In this document: positions 54,724 through 63,204 of the stretch, in pieces
Layout: each line of letters starts with the position of its first letter
How positions within the stretch are numbered: the stretch's first letter is position 1
Source of the DNA: Streptomyces cinnamoneus
Lineage (GTDB): Bacteria > Actinomycetota > Actinomycetes > Streptomycetales > Streptomycetaceae
Assembly (NCBI RefSeq): GCF_002939475.1
Contig: NZ_PKFQ01000001.1
Location: 1,116,001 to 1,180,000, forward strand
Direction of reading: 5' to 3'
Length of the DNA stretch: 64,000 bases
Translations under genes and position numbers: made by a program
The notes under the pieces: model-generated
The model's input: the letters and a program-made list of their open reading frames with translations, nothing else
Database searches by the model: none
Told to the model about the DNA's origin: nothing

Positions 54724-55515
54724 ATGAGGATCGCCGTCGAGGACCTGGACGTGGCCCTGTCCGGCCGGACCGTGGTGTCCGGGGTACGGATCGTGGCCGA
54801 GGACGGGGAGATCGCGGGCCTGGTGGGGCCCAACGGCAGCGGCAAGTCGACCGTGCTGCGGACCGTCTACCGGCATCTGCGCCCGCACGCCGGGCGGGTG
54901 CTCGTGGGCGGTACGGACATCCGCGCGCTGTCTCCCGCGGAGTCCGCCCGGCAGGTGGCGGCGCTGCCGCAGGAGCGGGGCAGCGACTTCGAGCTGTCGG
55001 TCCGTGAGGTCGTCGCCATGGGGCGTACGCCCTACAAGCGGGCCTTCGCGGGCGAGGACCGGGGCGATGCCGGCCTGGTCGAGTCGGCTCTGGAGCGCGT
55101 CGGCATGGTGGGGGCCGGGCGGCGGCGGTTCTCCGCGCTGTCCGGTGGCGAGCGCCAGCGGGTGCTGCTGGCCAGGGCGCTGGCCCAGGACCCCCGGGTG
55201 CTGGTCCTGGACGAGCCGACCAACCACCTGGACGTCCGTCACCAGGTCGAGCTGCTGGCCCTGTTGCGCGAGCAGCGCCGCACGACGCTGCTCGCCCTGC
55301 ACGACCTCAACGCCGCCGCCTCCGTGTGCGACCGTCTGCACGTGCTGCACGGCGGGGCGGTGGTGGCCTCGGGGACGCCGCGCGAGGTGCTCACCGCCGA
55401 TCTGCTGGCGGAGGTGTTCGGAGTGCGGGCCGCCGTGGTCGAGCACCCGCTGACCGGCGACCCGCTGATCGCCTTCGACCACCGGGCGCCGGCCGCGCTG
55501 ACACCGGTCAGCTGA
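54724..55515 (+). CDS. metal-chelate ABC importer ATPase
   Basis: A 263-residue ABC ATPase of the FecE/BtuD type. Walker A is GPNGSGKST near residues 35-45, the signature is LSGGERQRVLLARAL, Walker B is VLVLDEPTNHLD, and the switch His is in LALHDLNAA. ATG 54724 follows the permease stop by 4 nt. The 3' end overlaps the convergent isonitrile synthase gene by 8 bp. Confidence 0.94.
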   Translation: MRIAVEDLDVALSGRTVVSGVRIVAEDGEIAGLVGPNGSGKSTVLRTVYRHLRPHAGRVLVGGTDIRALSPAESARQVAALPQERGSDFELSVREVVAMGRTPYKRAFAGEDRGDAGLVESALERVGMVGAGRRRFSALSGGERQRVLLARALAQDPRVLVLDEPTNHLDVRHQVELLALLREQRRTTLLALHDLNAAASVCDRLHVLHGGAVVASGTPREVLTADLLAEVFGVRAAVVEHPLTGDPLIAFDHRAPAALTPVS

Positions 55516-56458
55516 CCGCTTCGTAGCGGCTTTCGTAGTGGCTGGGGCGCCCGTCCTTCAGGACGAGGCGCCCCAGCTGCTCCGCGCGGGCGCGGTGCAT
55601 CAGCCGGGCCCCGCCGCCGGGGGTGCGGAGCACGGCCGTGTGCCAGGGCGTCGCCCAGGCGTCGGCCGCGTCGAGGAGGCGGATGCCGAACTTCTCCGCG
55701 CCCGGCCGCTGCGGGTGGATCGACAGCCGTACGGAGCGCGGGTGGTGGGCGGCGACGAGGTCGCCCCAGGCGCGGCTGCGGGCGATGACGTCGTACGCCC
55801 GCGACCGGCACTCGCGCTGGAGCGCCGACCGGGTGCCGGGGAAGTCCGCGGTGTCCTCCACCAGGAAGCGGGTGACGCCGCGGTAGAGGCGGGCGGTCTC
55901 CTCGTCGGCGCGCACCTGCTCCCGCAGCGTCGCGCGGGCGGGGGCGTACGCCTTCGTGACCAGGGCGCGCTTGGTGTCGTAGTCCAGGTCCCCGTGGACG
56001 TGCCGCAGGTCGAAGATGTCGAGGTGGCGCAGGCCCGCCCGGGCGATCAGGGCGCGCAGCTCGTCCCCGTAGGCGTCGACGTGCGCGTCGGGGACGTGGA
56101 TGACGTCTCCGAAGATGTGGCCGTCGGAGCAGATCACCATGCGGGCCCCGGGCTCGTACACCTCGCCGACGCGCGCGCACAGCCGGTCGAGGAAGGCCAG
56201 CGAGAGGCGCTCGCCCTCGTCGGGGAGGTGGCCGAGGACCTTGGCGGGGTTGGGGGACTTGCAGGGGAAGCCGGGGAGGGTGAGGACGATGGTCTCCCCC
56301 GCCTCGGTGAACTGCCGTATCTGCCGCAGCTGCTCCGGGTGGTCGGCGGGGTCCGCCGAGCCCGCCCCGGTGGTGCGGTGGTGGGGCAGGAGGAGGCCGA
56401 GGACCTGCGCTTCGACGGAGGTGCGGGATGCGGTGGGGGTGAGGGTGTCGAGACTCAT
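55508..56458 (-). CDS. isonitrile (isocyanide) synthase, PvcA/DIT1 family
   Basis: A 316-residue PvcA/DIT1-family protein. The diagnostic block is LTLPGFPCKSPNPAKVLG, followed by HLPDEGERLSLAFLDRLC near residues 60-100; ICSDGHIFGDVIHV and later RLSIHPQ are also typical. Members convert the amino group of L-Tyr or L-Trp to an isonitrile using ribulose-5-phosphate. ATG 56458 is taken as start; GTG 56473 overlapping the P450 stop is possible. The P450 lies directly upstream in the same operon. The isonitrile may chelate a metal, given the importer and copper genes on either side; that is inference. Confidence 0.85.
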   Translation of the reverse strand: MSLDTLTPTASRTSVEAQVLGLLLPHHRTTGAGSADPADHPEQLRQIRQFTEAGETIVLTLPGFPCKSPNPAKVLGHLPDEGERLSLAFLDRLCARVGEVYEPGARMVICSDGHIFGDVIHVPDAHVDAYGDELRALIARAGLRHLDIFDLRHVHGDLDYDTKRALVTKAYAPARATLREQVRADEETARLYRGVTRFLVEDTADFPGTRSALQRECRSRAYDVIARSRAWGDLVAAHHPRSVRLSIHPQRPGAEKFGIRLLDAADAWATPWHTAVLRTPGGGARLMHRARAEQLGRLVLKDGRPSHYESRYEAVS

Positions 56459-56465
56459 GCTGGGG

Positions 56466-57713
56466 TCATCCACGGGGGCGGGGGCAGACGGGCGGGTCGA
56501 AGGCGACGGGCAGTTCGGCGACGCCGCGGCCGAGGACCGCGGGGATCCAGGGCAGGTCCTCGTCGGGGACGGCGAGGCGGAGCCCCGGCAGGCGGCCGAT
56601 CAGCGTGCCGAGGGCGACCTGGAGTTCGATGCGGGCCAGGGCCGCGCCCGGGCAGAAGTGGACGCCGTGCCCGAAGGCCAGGTGCGGGCCCTGGGACCGG
56701 TCGAGGTCGAGGGTGTCGGGGGCGGGGAAGCGCTCGGGGTCCCGGTTGGCGGCGCACAGGGAGACGATGACGGAGTCGCCCGCGGGCACCCGCACGCCGT
56801 GCAGGTCGGCGTCCTCGGCCAGGAAGCGCCAGGTGGTGAGCTCGAAGGCGCTGTCGAGGCGCATCAGCTCCTCCACGGCGGCCGGCATCAGCTCCGGCTC
56901 GGCGCGCAGCCGCTCCAGCGCCCGCGGATGGCGCGTCAGGGCCACCAGGGCGGTGGTGATCTGGTTGGTGACCGGCTCCTGGCCGGCCACCAGCAGCTGG
57001 AAGATCATGGAGTCCAGTTCCTCCGGGGTCAGCTCGCCCTCGTCGCGGGCGGCGACCAGGCGGCCGAGGAGGCCGTCACCGGGGTGCTCGCGCCGGTCGG
57101 CGACCACTTCGGCGATGTACTCCTGGAGTTCGCGCAGCAGCGCCTCGTACGCGGGCCGGCCGGGGTCGGTGGGACCCACGGGCGCCACGACCTTCCCCCA
57201 CTCCCGCCGGAAGCGCGCGGCCAGGTGCGGGGGCAGCCCGATGACCTCGGCGAGCACCTGGAAGGGGAAGCGGGCGGCGAAGCAGCGCACGAGATCCGCG
57301 GAGTCCGCCCCGGCGGGCATCGCGTCGACGAGCGCGTCGGCCATCCGCTGGAAACGGGGCCGCAGCTCCTCGACCCGGCGCGGCGCGAAGGCGTCGGTGA
57401 CCAGGCGGCGCATCGCGGTGTGCTTCGGGGCGTCCTGGTGGAGCAGGTGGACCTGGAGCTGGGAGTGCTGCGGCTCGGGCATGATCGAGGCGCGTTCGCG
57501 CCAGCGATCGTTGCCGAGCGCGTGGTTCTTGCCCAGCCGGGGGTCGGCGAGGGTGCGCTGCGCGGCGGCGTGACCGGTGACCAGCCATGCGGTGACCCCG
57601 CTGGGGAACAGCACCCGGTGAACGGGCCCGGCGTCGCGCATCCGCGCGTACAGCGGGTAGGGGTCGCGCTTGTACTCGGGGCCGTACAGGGGCACGGGGT
57701 CGGGCAGCGGCAC
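56466..57713 (-). CDS. cytochrome P450 paired with the isonitrile synthase
   Basis: A 415-residue bacterial P450. The heme loop is LAFGHGVHFCPGAALARIE, and the K-helix is EELMR, both normal. In the I-helix, LLVAGQEPVTNQ, the residue after Glu246 is Pro247 where O2-activating P450s usually have Thr, so proton delivery may be unusual. GTG 57713 has GAGGAG 9 nt upstream. It is followed by the isonitrile synthase, 8 bp away or overlapping, so the two act together. In yeast the DIT1/DIT2 pair likewise joins a PvcA-like enzyme with a P450. It probably oxidises or couples the isonitrile product. No ferredoxin is adjacent. Confidence 0.88.
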   Translation of the reverse strand: MPLPDPVPLYGPEYKRDPYPLYARMRDAGPVHRVLFPSGVTAWLVTGHAAAQRTLADPRLGKNHALGNDRWRERASIMPEPQHSQLQVHLLHQDAPKHTAMRRLVTDAFAPRRVEELRPRFQRMADALVDAMPAGADSADLVRCFAARFPFQVLAEVIGLPPHLAARFRREWGKVVAPVGPTDPGRPAYEALLRELQEYIAEVVADRREHPGDGLLGRLVAARDEGELTPEELDSMIFQLLVAGQEPVTNQITTALVALTRHPRALERLRAEPELMPAAVEELMRLDSAFELTTWRFLAEDADLHGVRVPAGDSVIVSLCAANRDPERFPAPDTLDLDRSQGPHLAFGHGVHFCPGAALARIELQVALGTLIGRLPGLRLAVPDEDLPWIPAVLGRGVAELPVAFDPPVCPRPRG

Positions 57714-57932
57714 GGTGGGGATCTCCTCGCAACGTCGTGGACCCCAAGGAAGTCGTACGGCCGCGGGGGTGAGTTCCCGGCTTTTCGTACGGGGTCGCGG
57801 AACGGCCCCGCGATCCATGGGTAGTCGGGACCGGAGGCCCGCTGGTTCCCGGCGGCGAAAGGGACAATCCTCACGCGCCGGAAAACGGGTGAAGAGCCCG
57901 GCCTGCTCGGCGCGCCGTGTCACGATGCGGCG

Positions 57933-58154
57933 ATGACCGCACGCCCCGCACGTCCCCCGCTCAGTCCGTACGCCCCCCTGGCCGGATTCGTCCTCCTCCT
58001 GGCCGTCCTCTTCGGCGTCTCGTACGCCGCCGGGTCGGCCGCCGGTCCCGTCGCACCCGGCATGCACCGCACCGGCGGCGGTGACGCGGGCGGCGGCGCC
58101 GGCACGGGGGGCGGCAGCGGGCGCATGGGCGGCATGCCGGGGATGGGCCACTGA
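57933..58154 (+). CDS. small Met/His-tailed membrane peptide
   Basis: A 73-residue protein. One transmembrane helix (APLAGFVLLLAVLFGVSYAA) is followed by a Gly-rich tail ending GRMGGMPGMGH, with four Met and two His overall that could bind copper(I) outside the membrane. Its stop overlaps the P-type ATPase start (ATGA), showing coupled expression. It might hand copper to or from the pump. ATG 57933 has no strong ribosome site. Confidence 0.6.
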   Translation: MTARPARPPLSPYAPLAGFVLLLAVLFGVSYAAGSAAGPVAPGMHRTGGGDAGGGAGTGGGSGRMGGMPGMGH

Positions 58155-60463
58155 TGAGCACGACCACCACGGGAACCACCGGCACCACGGATTCCGCCGT
58201 CGTCACCGAGCTGATCGTCGGCGGCATGACCTGCGCGGCCTGTGTGGCGCGCATCGAGAAGAAGCTGGGCCGGCTGGAGGGGGTGAGCGCCGGCGTCAAC
58301 CTGGCCACCGGCCGGGCCCGCGTCACCCACCCCGCCGCCGTGACGGCCGAGGAACTGATGGCCGTCGTGGTGGCCGCGGGTTTCACCGCCGCGCTGCCCG
58401 CACCCGAGCCGGCGAAGGGGGCCGAGGAGCCGGCGGCGCCGGCGGGCACCGCGCCGGCCACCGACCGGCTGCTGATCACCGCGCTGCTGGCCGTGCCGGT
58501 CCTGGTGCTGTCCATGGTGCCGGCCCTGCAGTTCCGCAACTGGCAGTGGCTGTGCTTCGCCCTGGCCAGCCCGGTGGCCGTGTGGGGCTCGTGGCCCTTC
58601 CACGAGCGTGCGCTGCGCGGGCTGCGCCACTCGACGGCGACCATGGACACCCTCGTCTCCCTCGGCGTGCTCGCCTCGTACGCCTGGTCGGCGTACGCGC
58701 TGTTCCTCGGCGGCGCCGGGGAGCCGGGCATGCAAATGCCGTTCACGCTCGTGCCGTCGGCCACGGGCGGCACGGCGGACGTCTATCTGGAGGCCGTGGT
58801 CGGCGTACCGCTGTTCGTGCTGACCGGCCGGCTCCTGGAGGCGCGGGCCCGGCACGGCACGGGGTCGGCGCTGCGGGCGCTCGCCTCGCTCGCGGCGAAG
58901 GAGGTGGCCGTACGGGCCGCCGACGGCACGGAACGCCGGATCCCGGTCGAGGACCTGCGCGTGGGTGACCACTTCGTCGTGCGGCCCGGCGAGAAGGTCG
59001 CCACCGACGGCGTCGTCGTCGCGGGCGCCTCCGCCCTGGACCTGTCCCTGGTCACCGGTGAGAGCGCGCCGGTGGAGGCCGGCCCGGGCACGGCCGTGAT
59101 CGGCGGAGCCGTCAACTCCGGCGGGCTGCTGGAGGTACGGGCCGAGGCGGTCGGTGCCGACACGCAACTCGCCCGCATCGCCCGGCTGGTGGAGGAGGCC
59201 CAGGCGGGCAAGGCCCGGGTGCAGCGCCTCGCGGACGCGGTCGCGGGCGTGTTCGTCCCGGCCGTCCTCGCCGTCGCCGTCACCGTCCTCGGCTTCTGGC
59301 TGGGCGCCGGGGCGTCACCGCAGGCCGCCGTCACCGCGGCGGTCGCGGTGCTCGTCGTCGCCTGCCCCTGCGCCCTGGGCCTGGCCACCCCGACCGCCCT
59401 GCTGGCCGCCACCGGACGGGGAGCCGGCCTCGGCATCCTGGTCGGCGGCCCGCAGGCCCTGGAGGGGCTGCGCCGGGTGGACACCGTGGTGCTCGACAAG
59501 ACGGGCACGCTGACGACCGGTTCGATGACGGTGACGGAGGTGACGGCCCGCGCCGGCGGCCTCGGCCGTGACGCCGCGCTGCGGCTGGCCGCGGCGGCGG
59601 AGGCGGGCTCGGAGCACCCGGTCGGCCGGGCGATCCACGCCCACGCGGTGGAGGCCGCGGGACCGGAGGCGAAGGCCCTGCCGGCCGCGGCCGGCTTCAC
59701 CGCCACGGCGGGCGTCGGCGTGCGGGCCGAGGTGGCGGGCCGGCTGGTGGAGGTGGGCCGGCCCCGGCCCGGCGGCGAGCACGGCGCACCCGCCGGCGAC
59801 CTCGCCGACGCCCTCCACCGCGCCGAGCGGGCCGGCCACACGGCCGTCGTCGTGCACGTGGACGGCACCCCCGAGGCCGTCGTCGCCCTCGGCGACACCG
59901 TACGGGCCGGCAGCTACCGCGCCGTCGACCACCTCAAGCGGCTCGGCCTGCGCCCCGTGCTGGCGACCGGCGACAGCGAGGCCGCGGCCCGCGCCGTCGC
60001 CGGCGAACTCGGCATCGCCGAGGTGCACGCCCGGGCCACGCCCGAGGACAAGGCCGCCCTCGTCCGCACCCTGCGCGAGCGCGGACACCGGGTCGCCGTC
60101 ATCGGCGACGGGGTGAACGACACGGCCGCCCTCGCGGGCGCGGACCTGGGCATCGCCATGGGCAGCGGCACGGACGCGGCCATCGGGGCGGCGGACGTGA
60201 CGCTCGTCCGCGAGGACATGAGCGCGCTGGCGGACGCCGTCCGGCTGGCCCGGCGCACCTCCGTGACGGTGCGGTCCAACCTGGCCTGGGCGTTCGGCTA
60301 CAACCTGGTCACCGTGCCGCTCGCCGCCGTCGGGCTGCTGAACCCGATGGTGGCCGCGGCGGCCATGTCCGCCAGCTCGCTGCTGGTCGTGGGCAACAGC
60401 CTGCGGCTGCGCGGCTGGCAGCCGCGGCCCGCCGGCAGCCGGAACTCCCGAGGTGGAATCTGA
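58154..60463 (+). CDS. copA: copper-translocating P-type ATPase
   Basis: A 769-residue P1B-type ATPase. One N-terminal metal-binding domain has GGMTCAACVARIEKK (Cys27, Cys30). Eight transmembrane helices carry the ion motif CPC at 404-406 and the late YN and MSASS motifs that define Cu(I) selectivity. Actuator TGES, phosphorylation DKTGT (Asp448), SEHP and GDGVND are all intact. It exports Cu(I) from the cytosol. It is the middle gene of a three-gene operon with a Met-rich peptide and a PCuAC-like protein, overlapping both. No CsoR-type operator was recognised upstream. Confidence 0.95.
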   Translation: MSTTTTGTTGTTDSAVVTELIVGGMTCAACVARIEKKLGRLEGVSAGVNLATGRARVTHPAAVTAEELMAVVVAAGFTAALPAPEPAKGAEEPAAPAGTAPATDRLLITALLAVPVLVLSMVPALQFRNWQWLCFALASPVAVWGSWPFHERALRGLRHSTATMDTLVSLGVLASYAWSAYALFLGGAGEPGMQMPFTLVPSATGGTADVYLEAVVGVPLFVLTGRLLEARARHGTGSALRALASLAAKEVAVRAADGTERRIPVEDLRVGDHFVVRPGEKVATDGVVVAGASALDLSLVTGESAPVEAGPGTAVIGGAVNSGGLLEVRAEAVGADTQLARIARLVEEAQAGKARVQRLADAVAGVFVPAVLAVAVTVLGFWLGAGASPQAAVTAAVAVLVVACPCALGLATPTALLAATGRGAGLGILVGGPQALEGLRRVDTVVLDKTGTLTTGSMTVTEVTARAGGLGRDAALRLAAAAEAGSEHPVGRAIHAHAVEAAGPEAKALPAAAGFTATAGVGVRAEVAGRLVEVGRPRPGGEHGAPAGDLADALHRAERAGHTAVVVHVDGTPEAVVALGDTVRAGSYRAVDHLKRLGLRPVLATGDSEAAARAVAGELGIAEVHARATPEDKAALVRTLRERGHRVAVIGDGVNDTAALAGADLGIAMGSGTDAAIGAADVTLVREDMSALADAVRLARRTSVTVRSNLAWAFGYNLVTVPLAAVGLLNPMVAAAAMSASSLLVVGNSLRLRGWQPRPAGSRNSRGGI

Positions 60464-60996
60464 TGAACCCGTCGCACCCGAAGAATCCGAACGGTCCGGC
60501 GAAGGACTCGCTGCTCCGCACCGCCCGGGCCGCCCTCGTGCCGCTCGCGGCCGGCGCGGTGGCGCTCGGCGGCCTCACCGCCTGGACGGCCTCCGGCGCG
60601 GCCGGCCGGCCCGCGGCGGTCACCGTGGAGGACGCGAGCGTGCTGGTGCCGTTCGGCATCGACGACACGGCCGCGATGGTGCGGCTGCGCAACACCGGCG
60701 ACGCGGACGACGAGCTCGTCGGCGTCGACGTGCCGTCCGCGGGCGGTGCGATGCTCAGCCGCACGGTGGTCAGGAACGGCGCGGGCTCCATGCGGATGGT
60801 CGCCTCCGCGACCGTCCCCGCGCACGGCACGCTGGAGATGTCTCCGCACGGGCTGGACATCATGGTCTACCGGCCGCCGAAGGTGCGCGTCGGCGACCGG
60901 CTCCCCTTCGTCCTGCGGTTCCGCAAGAGCGGGACCGTGCGCGGCGAGGCGCTGGTCGTACGGGCGGGCAGCCGTCCAAAGGCGGGCACCCGCTGA
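60463..60996 (+). CDS. PCuAC-like copper chaperone, partly degenerate site
   Basis: A 177-residue exported or membrane-anchored protein. After an N-terminal hydrophobic segment (AALVPLAAGAVALGGL) comes a cupredoxin-like PCuAC domain, seen in DTAAMVRLRNTGDADDELVG and VPAHGTLEMSPHGLDIMVY. Classical PCuAC binds Cu(I) with a H-M-x10-M-x21-H-x-M set. Here the first His/Met pair is replaced by residues of SRTVVR and the second His by Asp (LDIM), while the middle Met pair stays. It may bind copper weakly or differently. GAGGTGG precedes the ATG, which overlaps the pump stop. It likely works outside the membrane. Confidence 0.8.
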   Translation: MNPSHPKNPNGPAKDSLLRTARAALVPLAAGAVALGGLTAWTASGAAGRPAAVTVEDASVLVPFGIDDTAAMVRLRNTGDADDELVGVDVPSAGGAMLSRTVVRNGAGSMRMVASATVPAHGTLEMSPHGLDIMVYRPPKVRVGDRLPFVLRFRKSGTVRGEALVVRAGSRPKAGTR

Positions 60997-61003
60997 GAAC
61001 GGC

Positions 61004-61043
61004 ACGAGGGGCTGGGGCGCCGTGCGGCGCCCCGGCCCCTCGT
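61004..61043. terminator. bidirectional terminator after the copper operon
   Basis: An 18-bp stem with one G-T wobble (61004-61021 with 61026-61043) and a GTGC loop lies between the convergent PCuAC-like and sigma factor genes. Confidence 0.85.
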
Positions 61044-61061
61044 CACATCCGCCGCTTCGGG

Positions 61062-61643
61062 CTAGCCGGCCAGCGCGGGCACCCGCGCCGCCGCGGCGCG
61101 CTCGGCCGTCTCAAGCTGGCCGATCAGCGCCTCACGCGCACGCGCCACGCGCGAGCGCACCGTGCCGACCGGGCAGCCGGCGACCACTGCGGCCTCGGCG
61201 TAGGGCAGGCCCAGCATCTGGGTGAGCACGAACGCCTCGCGGCGCTCGTAGGGCAGGCGGTCGAGGAGCTGCGAGAGGGCCACGCCCTCGTCGAAGCCGG
61301 GCAGCGCCGCCGACTGGGCCCGCTCGGCGGCCGACAGCCAGTCGTCCGTGTCCGACAGCCGGGGACGGGCCGCCTGGAAGCGGAGCCGGTCCACGACCGT
61401 GCGGCGGGCGATGGACAGCAGCCAGGTGCGGGCCGAGGAACGGCCCTCGAAGCGCGGGAGCGAGCGCAGGGCGCGCAGGAACGTCTCCTGTACGAGGTCG
61501 TCCGCGCCCTGCGGGTCGTTGCTGAGCCGTGCCACGTACCGCCGCACGTCGCTCTGGGTGGCGCGGATGAACCGTTCCACCGCGTCGCCGTCGCCGGCGC
61601 GCGCGGCCAGCGCCCAGGCGGTCACCTTCTCGTCGTCACGCAC
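61062..61643 (-). CDS. ECF sigma factor
   Basis: A 193-residue ECF sigma factor. Region 2 has NDPQGADDLVQETFLRALR and RTWLLSIARRTVVDRLR; region 4 has LPYERREAFVLTQMLGLPYA and CPVGTVRSRVARARE. GTG 61643 is chosen because upstream sequence is low-complexity. The linker is Asp/Ser-rich. It is divergent by 49 bp from a zinc-finger anti-sigma-like gene and next to copper genes, so it might respond to metal or envelope stress. The regulon cannot be told from sequence. Confidence 0.92.
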   Translation of the reverse strand: MRDDEKVTAWALAARAGDGDAVERFIRATQSDVRRYVARLSNDPQGADDLVQETFLRALRSLPRFEGRSSARTWLLSIARRTVVDRLRFQAARPRLSDTDDWLSAAERAQSAALPGFDEGVALSQLLDRLPYERREAFVLTQMLGLPYAEAAVVAGCPVGTVRSRVARAREALIGQLETAERAAAARVPALAG

Positions 61644-61692
61644 GGCGGCCCCCGGTGCGGGGGTGCGAGCCGGCGCCGGGGACGATGGCGGG

Positions 61693-61869
61693 GTGCTTTG
61701 CAGTGATGTTCGTACCGCCCTGTCCGCCCGCGTCGACGGGGAGGAGCTGCCGCCGGGCGTGTCCGGCGCCGCGCTCGACGCCCACGCCCGGGGCTGTGCG
61801 GAGTGCCGCGGATGGGCCGAGCGGGCGCGGCGGCTCAAGGCGCTCGCGGCGTGTCTGGATGCCGGCTGA
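61693..61869 (+). CDS. small zinc-finger (ZAS-type) anti-sigma-like protein
   Basis: A 58-residue protein. A Cys near the N-terminus (VLCSDVRTALSARVDGEELP) and DAHARGCAECRGW (H-x3-C-x2-C) form the zinc motif of ZAS anti-sigma factors. It has no transmembrane segment, so a cytosolic sensor is likely. It is placed divergently next to the ECF sigma gene, not downstream of it as in most such pairs. GTG 61693 has only a weak ribosome site. Confidence 0.65.
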   Translation: MLCSDVRTALSARVDGEELPPGVSGAALDAHARGCAECRGWAERARRLKALAACLDAG

Positions 61870-61979
61870 GAAAGCCGGCTGTGTGAGGGCAGGGGTCATC
61901 GCCCCGGGTCCTTCCTCGCGTCCGGGCGCCATGCGGGCATGGCGGCCCCGGTGATGTCGTTCGGCCTGGTCGCTCGCCG

Positions 61980-62720
61980 TCAGGCGACGGCGACGCGGGC
62001 CGTGGGAGGACCCCTCCGGGCGATGACGTCGGCGTACAGCAGCTGCCGCAGCCGCTGCGCGGCACGGCCGAGGCCGGCGCGGACGCGCGGCGGGCCGGAG
62101 CGCGCCGGGACGTCGTGGAAGAGGAGGAGCAGGGGCGCGAAGAGCCGGGCGCCGACGGCCCGGCCGAGCCGGAAGGCGGCCTGTTCGCCGCCGGAGAGCC
62201 AGACGCCGCAGACGACGGCCACGAGGACGTGCGCGGACCACATGCCGAGGGCGCCGTGGCCGGCGTGCATCGACATCATGCCGTGCCCGGCCATGCCCTC
62301 CATGCCGGCGGTCATGGCGTGGTCCATGGGCCCGCCGCCCGCCCCCGGCGCGGCCATGGCCGCCCCGTGCCCGCCGCCGCAGGTGGCGAGGGGGCCCGGG
62401 TCGGCGGCGGCGCCGCCCGTGACCACGGCCGCGCCCTGTGCGGCGTCACGCCCGACGCTCTGGGCGACCGTGAAGAAGGAGTGCAGCGCCGTCTGGGCGC
62501 CCACCGTGGCGAGGGTGATCAGCAGCGGGCCCCGCTCGCGCCCCGCGAGGAACCACGCGCAGCCGCCCGTGCCGGACAGCGCGGCGGCTATGGCCCACCA
62601 CGGGACCGGGGTCCCGGACATGACGGCGTGGCCCAGGGCCGCGAGCAGCACACAGACCGCTGCGAACACTCCGGCTCGCAGCGCCCGCGGGACCTGGCCG
62701 GTCTGCTGCCCTGCTCTCAT
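61980..62720 (-). CDS. membrane protein with His/Met-rich loop
   Basis: A 246-residue membrane protein with about four hydrophobic segments (AGVFAAVCVLLAALGHAVM and others). Between the third and fourth lies an extracytoplasmic-looking loop with PMDHAMTAGMEGMAGHGMM and SMHAGHG, a dense His/Met cluster suited to copper binding. A basic C-terminal tail follows. ATG 62720 has no good ribosome site. Its position beside the copper pump and ECF gene supports a copper role, but no named family is recognised. Confidence 0.65.
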   Translation of the reverse strand: MRAGQQTGQVPRALRAGVFAAVCVLLAALGHAVMSGTPVPWWAIAAALSGTGGCAWFLAGRERGPLLITLATVGAQTALHSFFTVAQSVGRDAAQGAAVVTGGAAADPGPLATCGGGHGAAMAAPGAGGGPMDHAMTAGMEGMAGHGMMSMHAGHGALGMWSAHVLVAVVCGVWLSGGEQAAFRLGRAVGARLFAPLLLLFHDVPARSGPPRVRAGLGRAAQRLRQLLYADVIARRGPPTARVAVA

Positions 62721-63204
62721 GACGGGGACATCGTTGCACCCGCCCCAAGCGCCGTGACGGCGGGGGGCGCGCTGACGTCCGCACGACCCCCCGCTCGGGC
62801 GCATGGCTCCGCCCCGTACCGTCCGCCCGGCGGTACGGGGCGGTGGGCCGCCGGCTCGGGGGGAATGACCGGCAACCCGGTCCCGTCGCGCCAGTGGGAC
62901 TCGCGAGAACGAGTCAACCGCGCGCCGGGGCCGGGCGGGAGCGTGTGCAAGGGGGTCGCTGTGGGTGCGTGGTGCACACCCCGTGTGGAAGCGGGGGTTC
63001 CGTTGGGGGGTGGGGACGCCCGACGGGGTGGAGGGCCGGAGGCGGCCGGGGACAGGGGCTGGTGAGCCGGGAGCCTGTGCCCCGGGCCGACGGGGGGCCG
63101 ACAGCGGGGGCGTCGTCGACGGCCGGGGCCGGGGGCGCCGTCACGGCCGATGGCCGAGGCCGGTGGCCGTCGAGCGGCGAGCGGCAGGCGGCCACCCGGG
63201 GCCG
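62721..63204. other. 484-bp gap with a strong hairpin and no confident gene
   Basis: Nothing convincing is encoded here; open frames are Gly/Arg-rich. A perfect 13-bp inverted repeat (62809-62821 with 62831-62843, 9-nt loop) may terminate transcription from the right. The remainder is very G-rich on the plus strand. Confidence 0.45.

Noticed and set aside
57714..57932. CsoR-type copper operator before the copper operon
   Set aside because: No convincing GGGTA/TACCC palindrome was seen between the P450 and the Met-rich peptide gene.
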